Source: Poriferisodalis sp965198245
GTDB lineage: Bacteria > Actinomycetota > Acidimicrobiia > Acidimicrobiales > Poriferisodalaceae
Reading direction: 5' to 3'
DNA: 64,000 nt
Assembly (NCBI RefSeq): GCF_965198245.1
Contig: NZ_OZ240249.1
Span: 248,001 to 312,000, forward strand
Position numbers and translations under genes: made by a program. Within the stretch, counting starts at the first letter, position 1. Each line of letters opens with the position of its first letter. This document shows positions 26,774-35,540 of this stretch, piece after piece. Under the pieces are notes generated by a model. That model had not been told where the DNA came from. It did no database searches and saw only the letters and a program-made list of their open reading frames with translations.

Positions 26774-27772
26774 TCATGCAGTCGTTATGCCGCGGCGGGC
26801 TTTGGCTCGCTCGCGCATCCGGGCGTGGGCCTCGGGCGTGCCGTCGTGGAAGGTGCCGAACAGCCTGTCGAGCGGCACAGGCCGATTGCCGTAGTTGCAC
26901 TCGAAGTAACGATGATGCAGGTGGTGGAAGTAGTCGGCTCCAGCCATGGTGGGCCCGGAGCGCTTGCCGATCTCGAAGCGCTCGAAACCCGAGTGGGAAA
27001 ACGCCGTTGCGACGCTGTTGGACAGCAAGGTGAGGATCAGGATGAACGGGTGAGCGGGCACCACCCACCACAGCACGATCATGCTGAGGTACATCATGTG
27101 CTCGACCGGGTGCATCGACAGCCCGCTCCACGGACCCGTGTTCACATTGTGGTGGTGCAGGTAGTGCACGTGGTCATAGACCCAGCGCATGTGCAGCACC
27201 CGGTGGATGCCATAGAAGTGAGTCACCGACCACAGAGACGCAATCACGGTCAGCGCGCAGATGTACGGCCACCATGTGCCCCAGGACACCGACGGGATCC
27301 AGTCGTTGGCGTAGAACCACAAGGTGAGTGCCTCGTAGGCCGACCAGACGCCACAGCCGCTGACCAAGCACCAGAACATGTTGTCCCGGGTCTGGTTATT
27401 CCACAGGAACGATCGGTTCGTGGTGCTGAGCCATCGGCGGTTGTACTTGTAGCGCTGCTGCTGGACCCGCCGGACGTACAGGGCCACATGCAGCGTTCCC
27501 GCGACCAGCGTGAACACCACCACGTTGCGGAGGTAAATCTCACCGATCCACCTGGGGCTCAAGCTCTCCATGCGCTCGAGGGACGGCGTGAAGAAGTTCC
27601 ACACCACCGCGGACATCGCCACCCAGAGCATTCCCTGCGGAAGCATCATCGTGGCGATGTGCCGCAGCGTTGCTATCGGCCGCGGCGGCCAGTCCAGAAT
27701 CGTCGACACCGAGATGGGCAAGTCCGGCTCGTAACCCTTGGTCTCGATGCCGCGCGACCTGCTGTCGGTCAT
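26774..27772 (-). CDS. Fatty acid hydroxylase / sterol desaturase superfamily membrane protein
   Basis: 332 residues from ATG 27772; the longer open frame runs through the tRNA-Ser gene and is not real. Four or more membrane segments. The di-iron histidine boxes are in order: 'HFYGIHRVLHM', 'HVHYLHHHNVN' and 'HHLHHRYFECN', with a further 'HPVEHMMYL'. Such enzymes hydroxylate or desaturate lipid-like substrates (fatty acids, sterols, carotenoids) with oxygen in the membrane; the substrate cannot be told from sequence. tadA follows on the same strand. Confidence 0.88.
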   Translation of the reverse strand: MTDSRSRGIETKGYEPDLPISVSTILDWPPRPIATLRHIATMMLPQGMLWVAMSAVVWNFFTPSLERMESLSPRWIGEIYLRNVVVFTLVAGTLHVALYVRRVQQQRYKYNRRWLSTTNRSFLWNNQTRDNMFWCLVSGCGVWSAYEALTLWFYANDWIPSVSWGTWWPYICALTVIASLWSVTHFYGIHRVLHMRWVYDHVHYLHHHNVNTGPWSGLSMHPVEHMMYLSMIVLWWVVPAHPFILILTLLSNSVATAFSHSGFERFEIGKRSGPTMAGADYFHHLHHRYFECNYGNRPVPLDRLFGTFHDGTPEAHARMRERAKARRGITTA

Positions 27773-27791
27773 GAATTCTGAGTCTGACACG

Positions 27792-27880
27792 CGGAGAGTG
27801 TGGGATTCGAACCCACGGAGGCCGATGAAGACCTCACACGCTTTCCAAGCGAGCCCATTCGTCCACTCTGGCAACTCTCC
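27792..27880 (-). tRNA. tRNA-Ser (anticodon GGA)
   Basis: On the minus strand GGAGAGT (27880-27874) pairs with ACTCTCC (27799-27793). The anticodon loop TTGGAAA gives anticodon GGA, reading UCC/UCU. A long variable arm and TTCGAAT T-loop are present. The anticodon stem has one T-T mismatch. CCA is not encoded. It lies 10 bp downstream of the SRP RNA gene. Confidence 0.9.
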
Positions 27881-27890
27881 AACAAAAGAC

Positions 27891-28026
27891 GTGTCGCCGT
27901 CTGGCGAGGCGGCCAGGTGATCTGCGGCACACAACGAGGTCCGCTGAGAGCTGCTGCCTCCCGGCCCTGACTCGGTTCACGGGTCGCCGTTGCACAGGAC
28001 CCGGCCGCCACGTCAGACGGCGACAC
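27891..28026 (-). ncRNA. ffs: Small signal recognition particle RNA (4.5S type)
   Basis: On the minus strand the conserved apical domain can be read: GTCAGGGCCGGGAGGCAGCA, i.e. the SRP54-binding internal loop and a GGGA tetraloop. Bases 28026-28014 (GTGTCGCCGTCTG) pair perfectly with 27903-27891, closing a long hairpin of about 136 nt; further pairing (GGCGGCC/GGCCGCC) lies inside. It would target nascent membrane proteins together with Ffh. It is upstream of and close to tRNA-Ser, and divergent from dnaX, a neighbourhood also seen in other Actinobacteria. Confidence 0.88.
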
Positions 28027-28130
28027 ACACCAAACGCTAACCAATGAATCTGCTGATCCGCCACCCTCAGAGATCCTCCGTCCGAATCGCTTCGTCACGT
28101 CTCCGCTGTAGCTCTTAGGATCGCTGCGAG

Positions 28131-30029
28131 ATGCCGCACCAGTCGCTCTACCGGAGGTTCCGACCTCAGCGGTTTGCAGAGGTAGTCGGACAGCTTCACC
28201 TGGTCCGGGCCTTGAGCAATGCCGTCCGCGAGGACCGCGTCGGTCACGCGTACCTGCTGAGCGGCCCCCGCGGCACCGGCAAGACCTCGACCGCACGCAT
28301 CCTGGCCAAAGCGCTCAACTGCGAAGCGCTCGGCGACGACGGCGAACCGTGCGGCACTTGTCACAGCTGCACCGCCGTTGCCGCAGGCACCTCGTTGGAC
28401 CTCATCGAGCTTGACGCAGCGTCCAACAACTCGGTCAACCACATCCGCGACATGACCGAGAAGGCAGCCCTGGTCAGCTCCGGGCGTCGCAAGGTGTACC
28501 TGCTCGACGAGGTGCACATGCTGTCCGCGGCGGCCTCGAATGCGCTGCTCAAGACCTTGGAGGAACCGCCGCCCCACGTCGTGTTCATCCTGGCCACGAC
28601 TGATCCGCAGAAGGTGCTGCCCACCATCCGCAGCCGCACCCAGCAGTTCGAGCTCTCGCTGGTCGGAGCGGACGAGATGGCCCCGCACGTGCGAGCCATC
28701 GCCGAGGCGGCTGGAGCGCCAGTCGACGACGCGGTCGTGGACTACGTGACCGATCGCGGCGGCGGATCCGTGCGTGACGCGCTCTCCGCGCTCGACACCG
28801 TGCTGGCGGCCGGTGGCATCCCCGACGACCGCACCGACGTGAACGCACTGGTGCAGGCACTGGCGAATGCCGATCTCGCGGCGACGCTGATCGCGGTGGC
28901 CGAAGCGACGTCGGCGGGTGTCGACGCCCGGGACCTCGCCGAGCGCACGGCGCGCCGCTTGCGCGACATGTTCCTGGCGGGTGCCGGTGTGGAGCCCGCC
29001 GAGCTGACTCCTGCCGATATCGCGTCGGCGCGTGAGCTGAGCGACGCGATGGGTCGCCGAGCCAACGTACGGGCTCTTGAGGCCCTCGGCAGTGCGCTGG
29101 CGCAGATGCCGCAATCAGCCGACCGCCGCTTGACGCTGGAGACCGCGCTGGTGGGCCTGCTCGCCGACGAGGTGCTGGGTTCGGGCGCACCATCGGCGGC
29201 TGTGCCAGCGTCTGCGGCACCGGCGCGGGGCCCGACGGGTCGGGTTGCCCCTCCCGCTGGCGGTCCCGCGGCCGCCCGGGCGGCTATGGCGGCAACCAAG
29301 GCGCCGCCTTCCCTGGACGCCCCCCGGGTCGCTGCACAACCGCCGCCGCCGCCCGCTCCGCCGCCCGCTGCTTCGGTGCCGCCGGCCGCGGCACCTCCCA
29401 CGTCGCCCACCGAAGCCGAACCGCAACCCGAAGCGGCTGAGCGCACACCTGCGTCAGCGATGACGACTGCGGATCTGCAGCGCATCTGGGAGACGCAGAT
29501 CGTTGAGCGGCTGCGTCCCGTCGCCGCGGGACTGTTCCGCGAGGCCAACGTCCTCGCCCACGACCGCAACGTGGTGACCGTGCGGCTCAGCGAAGGCGTG
29601 CCTGTTGATCAGGCCCAACGCCGCTGCAACGAGGTTGAAGCAGTCCTCTCGGAAGTGCTCGACCAGACGGTCCGCCTCGAAGTGAGCGGTTCGGGCAACG
29701 TGGCTGGTCCGGCCTCGACGGCACACGACGACGCTCCTCCGCCTCCGCCCGTGCCAACGGCACCGGCCGAGGTCGCCTCGCCTCCGCCCTCACACGACGC
29801 TGCTCCGGCTGCGAGTGCACCCGAGGGAGGCACCGCGCAGCAGTCCGAGACCGGCAGCGCAAGCGCATCAGCGGTATCGCAGGAGTCCGTGTCGCAGGAG
29901 TCCGTGTCGCAGGAGTCCGTGTCGCAGGAGACTGGCTCATCGGCCTCATCGCAGGAGTCCAAGGTGCAACAGATCGTGGACCGTTTCCCCGGCTCGGTCG
30001 TGGTCCGCGTTGACGAGGGCACAACCTGA
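28131..30029 (+). CDS. dnaX: DNA polymerase III subunit gamma/tau
   Basis: 632 residues. The AAA+ clamp-loader part (1-370) has Walker A 'SGPRGTGKTSTARIL', a four-cysteine zinc site (CEALGDDGEPCGTCHSC), Walker B 'VYLLDEVHML', the 'ALLKTLEEPP' helix and the arginine finger motif 'TIRSRTQQF'. The C-terminal 250 residues are proline/alanine rich with a tau-like domain near 440-530. It loads the sliding clamp onto primed DNA. A 15-bp tandem repeat near the end encodes VSQES units. The frameshift site that makes a short gamma form in E. coli is not evident. Confidence 0.95.
   Translation: MPHQSLYRRFRPQRFAEVVGQLHLVRALSNAVREDRVGHAYLLSGPRGTGKTSTARILAKALNCEALGDDGEPCGTCHSCTAVAAGTSLDLIELDAASNNSVNHIRDMTEKAALVSSGRRKVYLLDEVHMLSAAASNALLKTLEEPPPHVVFILATTDPQKVLPTIRSRTQQFELSLVGADEMAPHVRAIAEAAGAPVDDAVVDYVTDRGGGSVRDALSALDTVLAAGGIPDDRTDVNALVQALANADLAATLIAVAEATSAGVDARDLAERTARRLRDMFLAGAGVEPAELTPADIASARELSDAMGRRANVRALEALGSALAQMPQSADRRLTLETALVGLLADEVLGSGAPSAAVPASAAPARGPTGRVAPPAGGPAAARAAMAATKAPPSLDAPRVAAQPPPPPAPPPAASVPPAAAPPTSPTEAEPQPEAAERTPASAMTTADLQRIWETQIVERLRPVAAGLFREANVLAHDRNVVTVRLSEGVPVDQAQRRCNEVEAVLSEVLDQTVRLEVSGSGNVAGPASTAHDDAPPPPPVPTAPAEVASPPPSHDAAPAASAPEGGTAQQSETGSASASAVSQESVSQESVSQESVSQETGSSASSQESKVQQIVDRFPGSVVVRVDEGTT
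29874..29930 (+). repeat. 15-bp tandem repeat inside dnaX
   Basis: Units of GTGTCGCAGGAGTCC at 29874, 29889, 29904 and a partial one at 29919, encoding VSQES three times and VSQET. The repeat is in frame and in a low-complexity tail, so copy-number change would not break the gene. Confidence 0.85.
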
Positions 30030-30116
30030 CAGCCTTGACCGGCAGCGGGCGACGTCTCCATTGCGCACAGCGACGGGAACCACACCAGCGACAGACCACC
30101 GGCAGCAGGGACTGAC

Positions 30117-30713
30117 GTGTACGACGACGCGGTCGAAGACCTGATCGACGAGTTCAGCCGCCTGCCCGGCATCGGTCCCAAGGGTGCGCAGCGCATCACC
30201 TTCTGGCTGCTGAAGCGACCGGCGACCGACGCCCACCGCCTGGCGGCAGCCATCACCGCAGCCAAGGACCGTATCGGATTCTGCGGTCAGTGCTGGAATA
30301 TCAGCGAGACCGACCCGTGCGCCCATTGCGAGGACCCGGCCCGACGCAACGGCATGGTCTGCGTGGTGGAGGAACCACGTGACGTGATTGCCATGGAGAA
30401 AGCCGGCTTCCGAGGCCGCTACCACGTGCTCGGCGGGGCGCTCAACCCGCTCGAAGGCGTCGGCCCCGAGCAGCTGCGCATCCGCGAACTGCTCGCACGT
30501 CTCGACAGCGAGTCGGTCACGGAGTTGATCGTGTGTACCAACCCCAACATCGAGGGCGACACCACCGCCATGTACCTCGCCCGACAGCTCGAACCGCTCG
30601 GCGTCCAAGTGACCCGACTCGCCAGCGGCCTGCCCGTCGGCGGCGACCTCGAGTACGCCGACGAGCTCACGCTCGAACGAGCGCTGCGCAACCGCCGCAC
30701 CCTCACTCCGTAG
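30117..30713 (+). CDS. recR: Recombination protein RecR
   Basis: 198 residues, standard length. Helix-hairpin-helix 'SRLPGIGPKGAQRI', zinc site 'CGQCWNISETDPCAHC', and a TOPRIM domain with 'VCVVEEPRDVIAMEKAG' and 'IVCTNPNIEGDTTAMYLA'. RecR works with RecO (and RecF) to load RecA on gapped DNA. GTG 30117 is the start giving the conserved N-terminus. The small ybaB gene that usually lies between dnaX and recR is missing; only 87 bp separate them. Confidence 0.96.
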   Translation: MYDDAVEDLIDEFSRLPGIGPKGAQRITFWLLKRPATDAHRLAAAITAAKDRIGFCGQCWNISETDPCAHCEDPARRNGMVCVVEEPRDVIAMEKAGFRGRYHVLGGALNPLEGVGPEQLRIRELLARLDSESVTELIVCTNPNIEGDTTAMYLARQLEPLGVQVTRLASGLPVGGDLEYADELTLERALRNRRTLTP

Positions 30714-30815
30714 ATCTCGGCGTAAATCGCTGGACGGGCTTGCGGTAGCTGCCTAGGTTCCGGGCGGCACTTCCCCGGCGGCCTGCGCATTCGAACTGCG
30801 CGTTCGAGGAGTGTC

Positions 30816-31202
30816 ATGGCTGCCCACAACCCCAACGACCGAGTTGCCCCGGACCTGCCCGTGGCGGTGTTCCGACCGTCGCCCGATGAGCGCGTGATGG
30901 TGACCGGACCATGCCACGCCCGAGCACTGTGCCTGAGCGCCGGCGCTAACCCGGGGGGCGTCGCTGCGGTGTTTGTGGATCCGTGCGGCGTGCTGCTGGC
31001 CATTGCCACCGCCCCCGCAGCCGTCGTGGGGGCGATGCTCGTCGACCCGGCCCCGTTCGCCCGACTCACCGAACTGCTCGGAGCCAGCCGCATCTACCTC
31101 GAGGTTCCCGGCGCGGATGCACCGGCAGTTACCGATGCCGTCGAAGCCGCTATGTGGCCGCTGTGCGTCGCGACCAAGGTGCTACCGCGGCTCAGCCTCT
31201 AG
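30816..31202 (+). CDS. Uncharacterised small protein
   Basis: 128 residues, preceded by a good GAGGAG four bases before ATG 30816. Hydrophobic, alanine and valine rich, without a clear signal peptide; strands such as 'VAAVFVDPCGVLLAIATAP' suggest a compact alpha/beta domain. No family recognised. Its stop overlaps the thiolase stop by four bases (convergent). Confidence 0.6.
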   Translation: MAAHNPNDRVAPDLPVAVFRPSPDERVMVTGPCHARALCLSAGANPGGVAAVFVDPCGVLLAIATAPAAVVGAMLVDPAPFARLTELLGASRIYLEVPGADAPAVTDAVEAAMWPLCVATKVLPRLSL

Positions 31203-32380
31203 GCAGCCCGCAGGATGACGGCGTCGCCTTGGCCGCCGCCCCCGCACAGCGCCGCGGCGCCGAGCCCGCCGCCACGACGGCGCAGCTCACCGATGAGCGT
31301 GAGTGCCAGCCGGGCACCCGACATGCCAATGGGGTGTCCGAGCGCCACCGCACCGCCGTTGGGGTTCACGATCTCGGGCGACACGCCCAGGTCAGCCGTT
31401 GACGCCGCGGCTACCGCGGCGAAGGCCTCGTTGATCTCGAACAAGGACAGATCCTCGACACCCAGTTCGGTGCGCTGCAGCGCCCGACGGATGGCATTCG
31501 CCGGCTGGTTCAGCAGGCAGGTGTCAGGCCCAGCCACCATGCCGTACGAGAGGACCTCAGCCAGCGGCTCGACGCCGTGCCTTTCGGCTGCTTCGGCAGA
31601 CATGACCACGACCGCGCAGCCGCCGTCGGAGATCTGTGATGCGTTGCCGGCCGTGACCGCGCCCTGCGCTGCGAACGCAGGACGCAGCGCCGCCAAGCTC
31701 TCCGAGGTCGTCCCCGGCCGAATGCCTTCGTCATCGAGCACTGCCAGCGGCTCGCCCCGCCGTTGAGGGATGTTGACCGCGACGATCTCGTCGTCGAAGC
31801 GGCCTTCTTTCTGAGCCGACGCGGCACGCTCGTGCGACTGCGCCGAGAACTCGTCCATAGCGCTGCGTGAGATCCCCGCACCAGCGGCATCCCGCTCGGT
31901 GCCGTCGCCCATGTGCCGGTCGTCGAAGGCACACCACAGGCCATCGTGGATCATCGCGTCCAGCACGGTGCCTGATCCCATGCGCATGCCGTTGCGACCA
32001 TCGGGCAGCAGGTACGGGGCATTCGTCATCGATTCCATGCCGCCTGCCACGACGACGTCAGCGTCGCCCGCCGCGACCATCTGGTCGGCCATGTAGATGG
32101 CGTTCAGGCCGGACAGGCAGACCTTGTTGACCGTGATGGCCGGCACCTCCATCGAAATGCCCGCTGCGGTCGCCGCCTGCCGGGCCGTGATCTGCCCTTG
32201 GCCCGCCTGCAACACCTGCCCCATCACGACGTAGTCGACATCGCCAGCAGCAATGCCTGAGCGTTCAAGCGCTCCTTCGATGGCAACGCCGCCGAGCTGG
32301 GCGCCCGTCAGGCCGGCCAACGCGCCGTTGAACCTGCCGATCGGCGTCCGAGCGCCCCCGACGATCACAGAACCAGCCAT
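31199..32380 (-). CDS. Acetyl-CoA C-acyltransferase (thiolase)
   Basis: 393 residues from ATG 32380, preceded by GAAGGGG; the frame stays open upstream but only this start gives the thiolase N-terminus 'VIVGGARTPIGRF'. Active Cys in 'NKVCLSGLNAIY', then 'VVAGGMESM', 'FEINEAFAAVA', 'GGAVALGHPIGMSGAR' with the His, and the second Cys in 'AALCGGGGQGD'. It condenses two acetyl-CoA (or cleaves 3-ketoacyl-CoA). Being divergent from the Ccr gene, it probably supplies acetoacetyl-CoA for the ethylmalonyl-CoA pathway. Confidence 0.93.
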   Translation of the reverse strand: MAGSVIVGGARTPIGRFNGALAGLTGAQLGGVAIEGALERSGIAAGDVDYVVMGQVLQAGQGQITARQAATAAGISMEVPAITVNKVCLSGLNAIYMADQMVAAGDADVVVAGGMESMTNAPYLLPDGRNGMRMGSGTVLDAMIHDGLWCAFDDRHMGDGTERDAAGAGISRSAMDEFSAQSHERAASAQKEGRFDDEIVAVNIPQRRGEPLAVLDDEGIRPGTTSESLAALRPAFAAQGAVTAGNASQISDGGCAVVVMSAEAAERHGVEPLAEVLSYGMVAGPDTCLLNQPANAIRRALQRTELGVEDLSLFEINEAFAAVAAASTADLGVSPEIVNPNGGAVALGHPIGMSGARLALTLIGELRRRGGGLGAAALCGGGGQGDAVILRAA

Positions 32381-32531
32381 CGCGACCCCTTCGCTTCTGC
32401 CCGCGCCCACAGCCCCTGCGCCGAGACACGGATGTATGAACGGCGAGTATACGAAACGGCTCTCGACGCTACCGTTGCGAGGAGCCGGCGGCGGCTCGCG
32501 ACGTCGCGCCGCACGGTTAGCGTTCGGGCTC

Positions 32532-33893
32532 GTGAAGCAGTTCGCTGATGCCATCGCCGCCGGTGCGTCCGGTCCCGATCTCGAGGCCATGCCGATCCCG
32601 GAGAGCTTCAGGGCGGCGCACGTACTGCGCAATGAGCAAACGATGTTTGAGGGCCGCGCCTCAGCCGAAAAGGACCCGCGCGAGGCCATGCACATCGGCG
32701 AGGTCGCGACGCCCGGGCTGGCTCCTGACGAGGTGTACCTGGCGGTGATGGCCAGCTCGATCAACTTCAACACCGTGTGGAGCTCGATCTTCGAACCGCT
32801 GCCGACGTTCGGCTTCCTGGACCGTCTCGGCCGCGAGAGCCCTTGGGGCGCCCGTCACGCGCTCGACTACCACGTGCTGGGCTCCGACGCCTCGGGCGTG
32901 GTGCTGCAGGTCGGCTCGGCGGTGCGCAACTGGCGTCCCGGCGACCGGGTCGTCGTGCACTGCAACTACGTCGACGACCAGGACCCAGCCGCTCACGAGG
33001 ACTCGATGATGGCCTCCAACCAGCGGATCTGGGGCTTCGAGAGCAACTTCGGCGGTCTCGCCGACCTCTCGGTGGTGAAGGCCAACCAGCTCATGCCCAA
33101 GCCGACGCATCTCAGCTGGGAAGAAGCGGCCGTGAATGCGCTGTGCGCATCCACCTCGTACCGGATGCTGGTCGGCGACAACGCTGCTCGCATGAAACAG
33201 GGCGACTCGGTGCTCGTCTGGGGCGCCTCGGGCGGGCTCGGCGGCTATGCCTGCCAGCTCGTGCTCAACGGCGGCGGCGTGCCGATCGGCGTGGTCAGCT
33301 CACCCGACAAGGTCGAGTTGCTCCACCAGCTCGGCGTCGACCACGTCATCGACCGCAGCGCCGACGGCTACCGCTTCTGGGCCGACGAGAACACCCAGGA
33401 CGAGCGCGAATGGCGCCGCCTCGGAAAGACGGTGCGGGGCCTCATCGGCGACGACCCCGACATCGTGTTCGAGCATCCCGGCCGATCCACGATGGGGGCT
33501 TCGGTGTTCGTCGCCAAGCGCGGCGGCAAGATCGTGACGTGTGCCGCCACCAGCGGCTACATGATCGAGTACGACAACCGTCACCTGTGGATGCGGCTCA
33601 AGCGGATCGTCGCGAGCCACTTCGCCAACTACGCCGAAGCATGGGCGATGAACCGTCTCATCGGACAGGGCCGCATCCAACCGACCCTGTCCAAGACGTA
33701 CACGCTGGACGAGACCGGTCTTGCGGCGTGGCAGGTGCATTGCAACTTGCACGAGGGCAAGCTCGGCGTGCTGTGCCTGGCGTCCGGGCCCGGGCAAGGC
33801 ATCACCGATCCCGACAAGCGCGAACAGATCGGGGAAGAGAAGATCACGCTGTTCGCGCGCCACGCTGCATCGCTGGAAGCCGCCAACGCCTGA
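32532..33893 (+). CDS. ccr: Crotonyl-CoA carboxylase/reductase
   Basis: 453 residues from GTG 32532 (MKQFADAIAAG). An MDR-type reductase with features special to Ccr: 'ASSINFNTVWSSIFEPLPTF', 'DYHVLGSDASGVVLQVG', 'HCNYVDDQDPAAHEDSMM', 'RIWGFESNFGGLADLS' and the NADPH site 'VWGASGGLGGYA'. It reduces and carboxylates crotonyl-CoA to ethylmalonyl-CoA, the key step of the ethylmalonyl-CoA pathway for acetate assimilation. Followed by methylmalonyl-CoA epimerase 43 bp later; thiolase is divergent. An ethylmalonyl-CoA mutase-like gene lies at the right end of the window. Confidence 0.93.
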   Translation: MKQFADAIAAGASGPDLEAMPIPESFRAAHVLRNEQTMFEGRASAEKDPREAMHIGEVATPGLAPDEVYLAVMASSINFNTVWSSIFEPLPTFGFLDRLGRESPWGARHALDYHVLGSDASGVVLQVGSAVRNWRPGDRVVVHCNYVDDQDPAAHEDSMMASNQRIWGFESNFGGLADLSVVKANQLMPKPTHLSWEEAAVNALCASTSYRMLVGDNAARMKQGDSVLVWGASGGLGGYACQLVLNGGGVPIGVVSSPDKVELLHQLGVDHVIDRSADGYRFWADENTQDEREWRRLGKTVRGLIGDDPDIVFEHPGRSTMGASVFVAKRGGKIVTCAATSGYMIEYDNRHLWMRLKRIVASHFANYAEAWAMNRLIGQGRIQPTLSKTYTLDETGLAAWQVHCNLHEGKLGVLCLASGPGQGITDPDKREQIGEEKITLFARHAASLEAANA

Positions 33894-33936
33894 AGCCGCT
33901 GCCACTCGAAGCCGCCGACAAGAAAGTGCCGAGCCG

Positions 33937-34338
33937 ATGATCCTGACCGAGATCGACCATGTCGCCATCGCCGTGAAGGACCTTGATGCGGCAGTCGCCT
34001 ACTACGCCGAGGCATTCGGAGCCGAGGTCGCCCACCGTGAGACCGTGGACTCTGACGGTGTCGAAGAAGCCCTGATCAAGGTGGCTGACAGCTACATCCA
34101 GCTCACCGCCGCGACCCGTCCCGATTCGCCGATTGCCAGATTCCTCGACCGCCGGGGCGAAGGCCTCCACCACATCGGCTACCGGGTGGACGATTGTGCA
34201 GCGGCCCTCGGGGCGATGATTGACGCAGGTGCCGTGCCCATCGACACGGCCCCCCGTCCGGGCTCGCGCGGCACAACCGTTGCGTTCGTGCATCCCAAGG
34301 GGAACCTGGGCACGCTCGTCGAACTCGTCGAGGAATAG
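33937..34338 (+). CDS. mce: Methylmalonyl-CoA epimerase
   Basis: 133 residues from ATG 33937, VOC fold. 'IDHVAIAVKDLDAAVAYYAE' begins the first metal-binding half; 'GEGLHHIGYRVDD' supplies the second His, and 'VAFVHPKGNLGTLVELVE' ends with the metal-binding Glu. It interconverts (2R)- and (2S)-methylmalonyl-CoA and can also act on ethylmalonyl-CoA. Placement after ccr supports its role in the ethylmalonyl-CoA pathway. The longer open frame overlapping ccr is not used. Confidence 0.92.
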   Translation: MILTEIDHVAIAVKDLDAAVAYYAEAFGAEVAHRETVDSDGVEEALIKVADSYIQLTAATRPDSPIARFLDRRGEGLHHIGYRVDDCAAALGAMIDAGAVPIDTAPRPGSRGTTVAFVHPKGNLGTLVELVEE

Positions 34339-34404
34339 GCTCCCCGACACGGGGCGCAGGCGTACGAACCGGTTTCCGTCGCCTGCGCTCACGGGAGGGA
34401 CCTC

Positions 34405-35484
34405 ATGACCGTATTCACCAAACGATTCGCGATCGTGTTCGCTGTACTGGCGATATTCGCCGCAGCATGCACGGGCAGCGACGAGCCCGCGGCAACAACC
34501 GCTGCGGCACCGGCGACGACGGCCGCGGCCGAAGAGCCTGCCGACGATATGGACGACGCCGAGCCGTTCAAGATCGGACTCGTCACCGATACCGGCAAGG
34601 TCGACGACAAGAGCTTCAACCAATCGGCATGGGAAGGCGCGCAGCAAGCCGCTGCTGCACTGGGTGTCGAGGCGAACTACATCGAGACCGAAGAGGCCAA
34701 GGACTACGAGAACAACATCGGCCTGTTCGTCGAGGACGGTGCGAACGTCATCATCACCGTCGGCTTCGGCCTCGGTGACGCCACCATCGCTGCGGCACAG
34801 GCAAACCCGGACATCTTCTTCATCGGTGTCGACCAGTTCCAGGGAGAAACGCTGCCGAACCTTGCGGGGTTGATCTTCCCGGAGGACAAGTCGGGCTTCC
34901 TAGCGGGCGCGCTGGCAGGCATGCTCACCGAGACCGACATCGTGGGCGCCGTGCTGGGCACTGACCTGGTCCCGCCAGTGGTGGCCTTCAAGGAAGGCTG
35001 GGAGCACGGTGCGCGCTACACCAACGCAGGCGTGCAGACGATTTCCACGTATCACCCTGGCGGCCTTGACGTGGCCTTCGGCGACCCCGACTGGGGTGCC
35101 GCCACTGCACGCCAGGCGCTTGATCAGGGCGCGGACATCATCTTCGGCGCAGGCGGTGCCACCGGCAACGGGGCGCTCATCGAGATCGCCTCGCAAGACG
35201 GCGCGTACTGCGTGGGCGTCGACACCGACCAGTGGAACACCGTGCCCGAAGCGCAGCCGTGCTTGTTGACGAGCGCTATGAAGCTCATCACCCCGGGTGT
35301 GGCCGACCTGGTCGCCCAAGCCAGCGCAGGTGAGTTCACTGGTGGCAACTACCTCGGCGAGGTCGGACTGGCTCCGTTCCATGACTTCGACGATGTCGTC
35401 ACCGATGACATGCGTGCCACGCTCGACGACGTGCTGGTGGGCCTGAACGACGGAAGCATCGACACCGGCTGGCCACCGGGCTGA
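34405..35484 (+). CDS. BMP family ABC transporter substrate-binding lipoprotein
   Basis: 359 residues. Lipoprotein signal with lipobox FAAAC (Cys about residue 22), then a low-complexity alanine/threonine linker, and a periplasmic-binding domain with the BMP family opening 'KIGLVTDTGKVDDKSFNQSAW' (in part DTGKVDDKSFNQSAW), 'VIITVGFG', 'FIGVDQFQ' and 'GAGGATGNG'. BMP proteins bind nucleosides. GGGAGG precedes ATG at good spacing. First gene of a four-gene importer operon; a cytidine deaminase encoded nearby (44861) would fit nucleoside use. Confidence 0.92.
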   Translation: MTVFTKRFAIVFAVLAIFAAACTGSDEPAATTAAAPATTAAAEEPADDMDDAEPFKIGLVTDTGKVDDKSFNQSAWEGAQQAAAALGVEANYIETEEAKDYENNIGLFVEDGANVIITVGFGLGDATIAAAQANPDIFFIGVDQFQGETLPNLAGLIFPEDKSGFLAGALAGMLTETDIVGAVLGTDLVPPVVAFKEGWEHGARYTNAGVQTISTYHPGGLDVAFGDPDWGAATARQALDQGADIIFGAGGATGNGALIEIASQDGAYCVGVDTDQWNTVPEAQPCLLTSAMKLITPGVADLVAQASAGEFTGGNYLGEVGLAPFHDFDDVVTDDMRATLDDVLVGLNDGSIDTGWPPG

Positions 35485-35540
35485 GCCAGCGAGGCACGAA
35501 CTGAGTCGGTCGCCGTGGGCCGCGGACACCTCACCTCGCC

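Noticed and set aside
27773..27934. N-terminal extension of the fatty acid hydroxylase
   Set aside because: It would read through the tRNA-Ser gene; ATG 27772 is the natural start.
29874..29930. CRISPR-like array
   Set aside because: Short in-frame tandem repeat without spacers inside dnaX. No CRISPR array or cas gene is seen in the window.
32381..32773. N-terminal extension of the thiolase
   Set aside because: Antisense to ccr; ATG 32380 has a ribosome site and begins the conserved thiolase fold.
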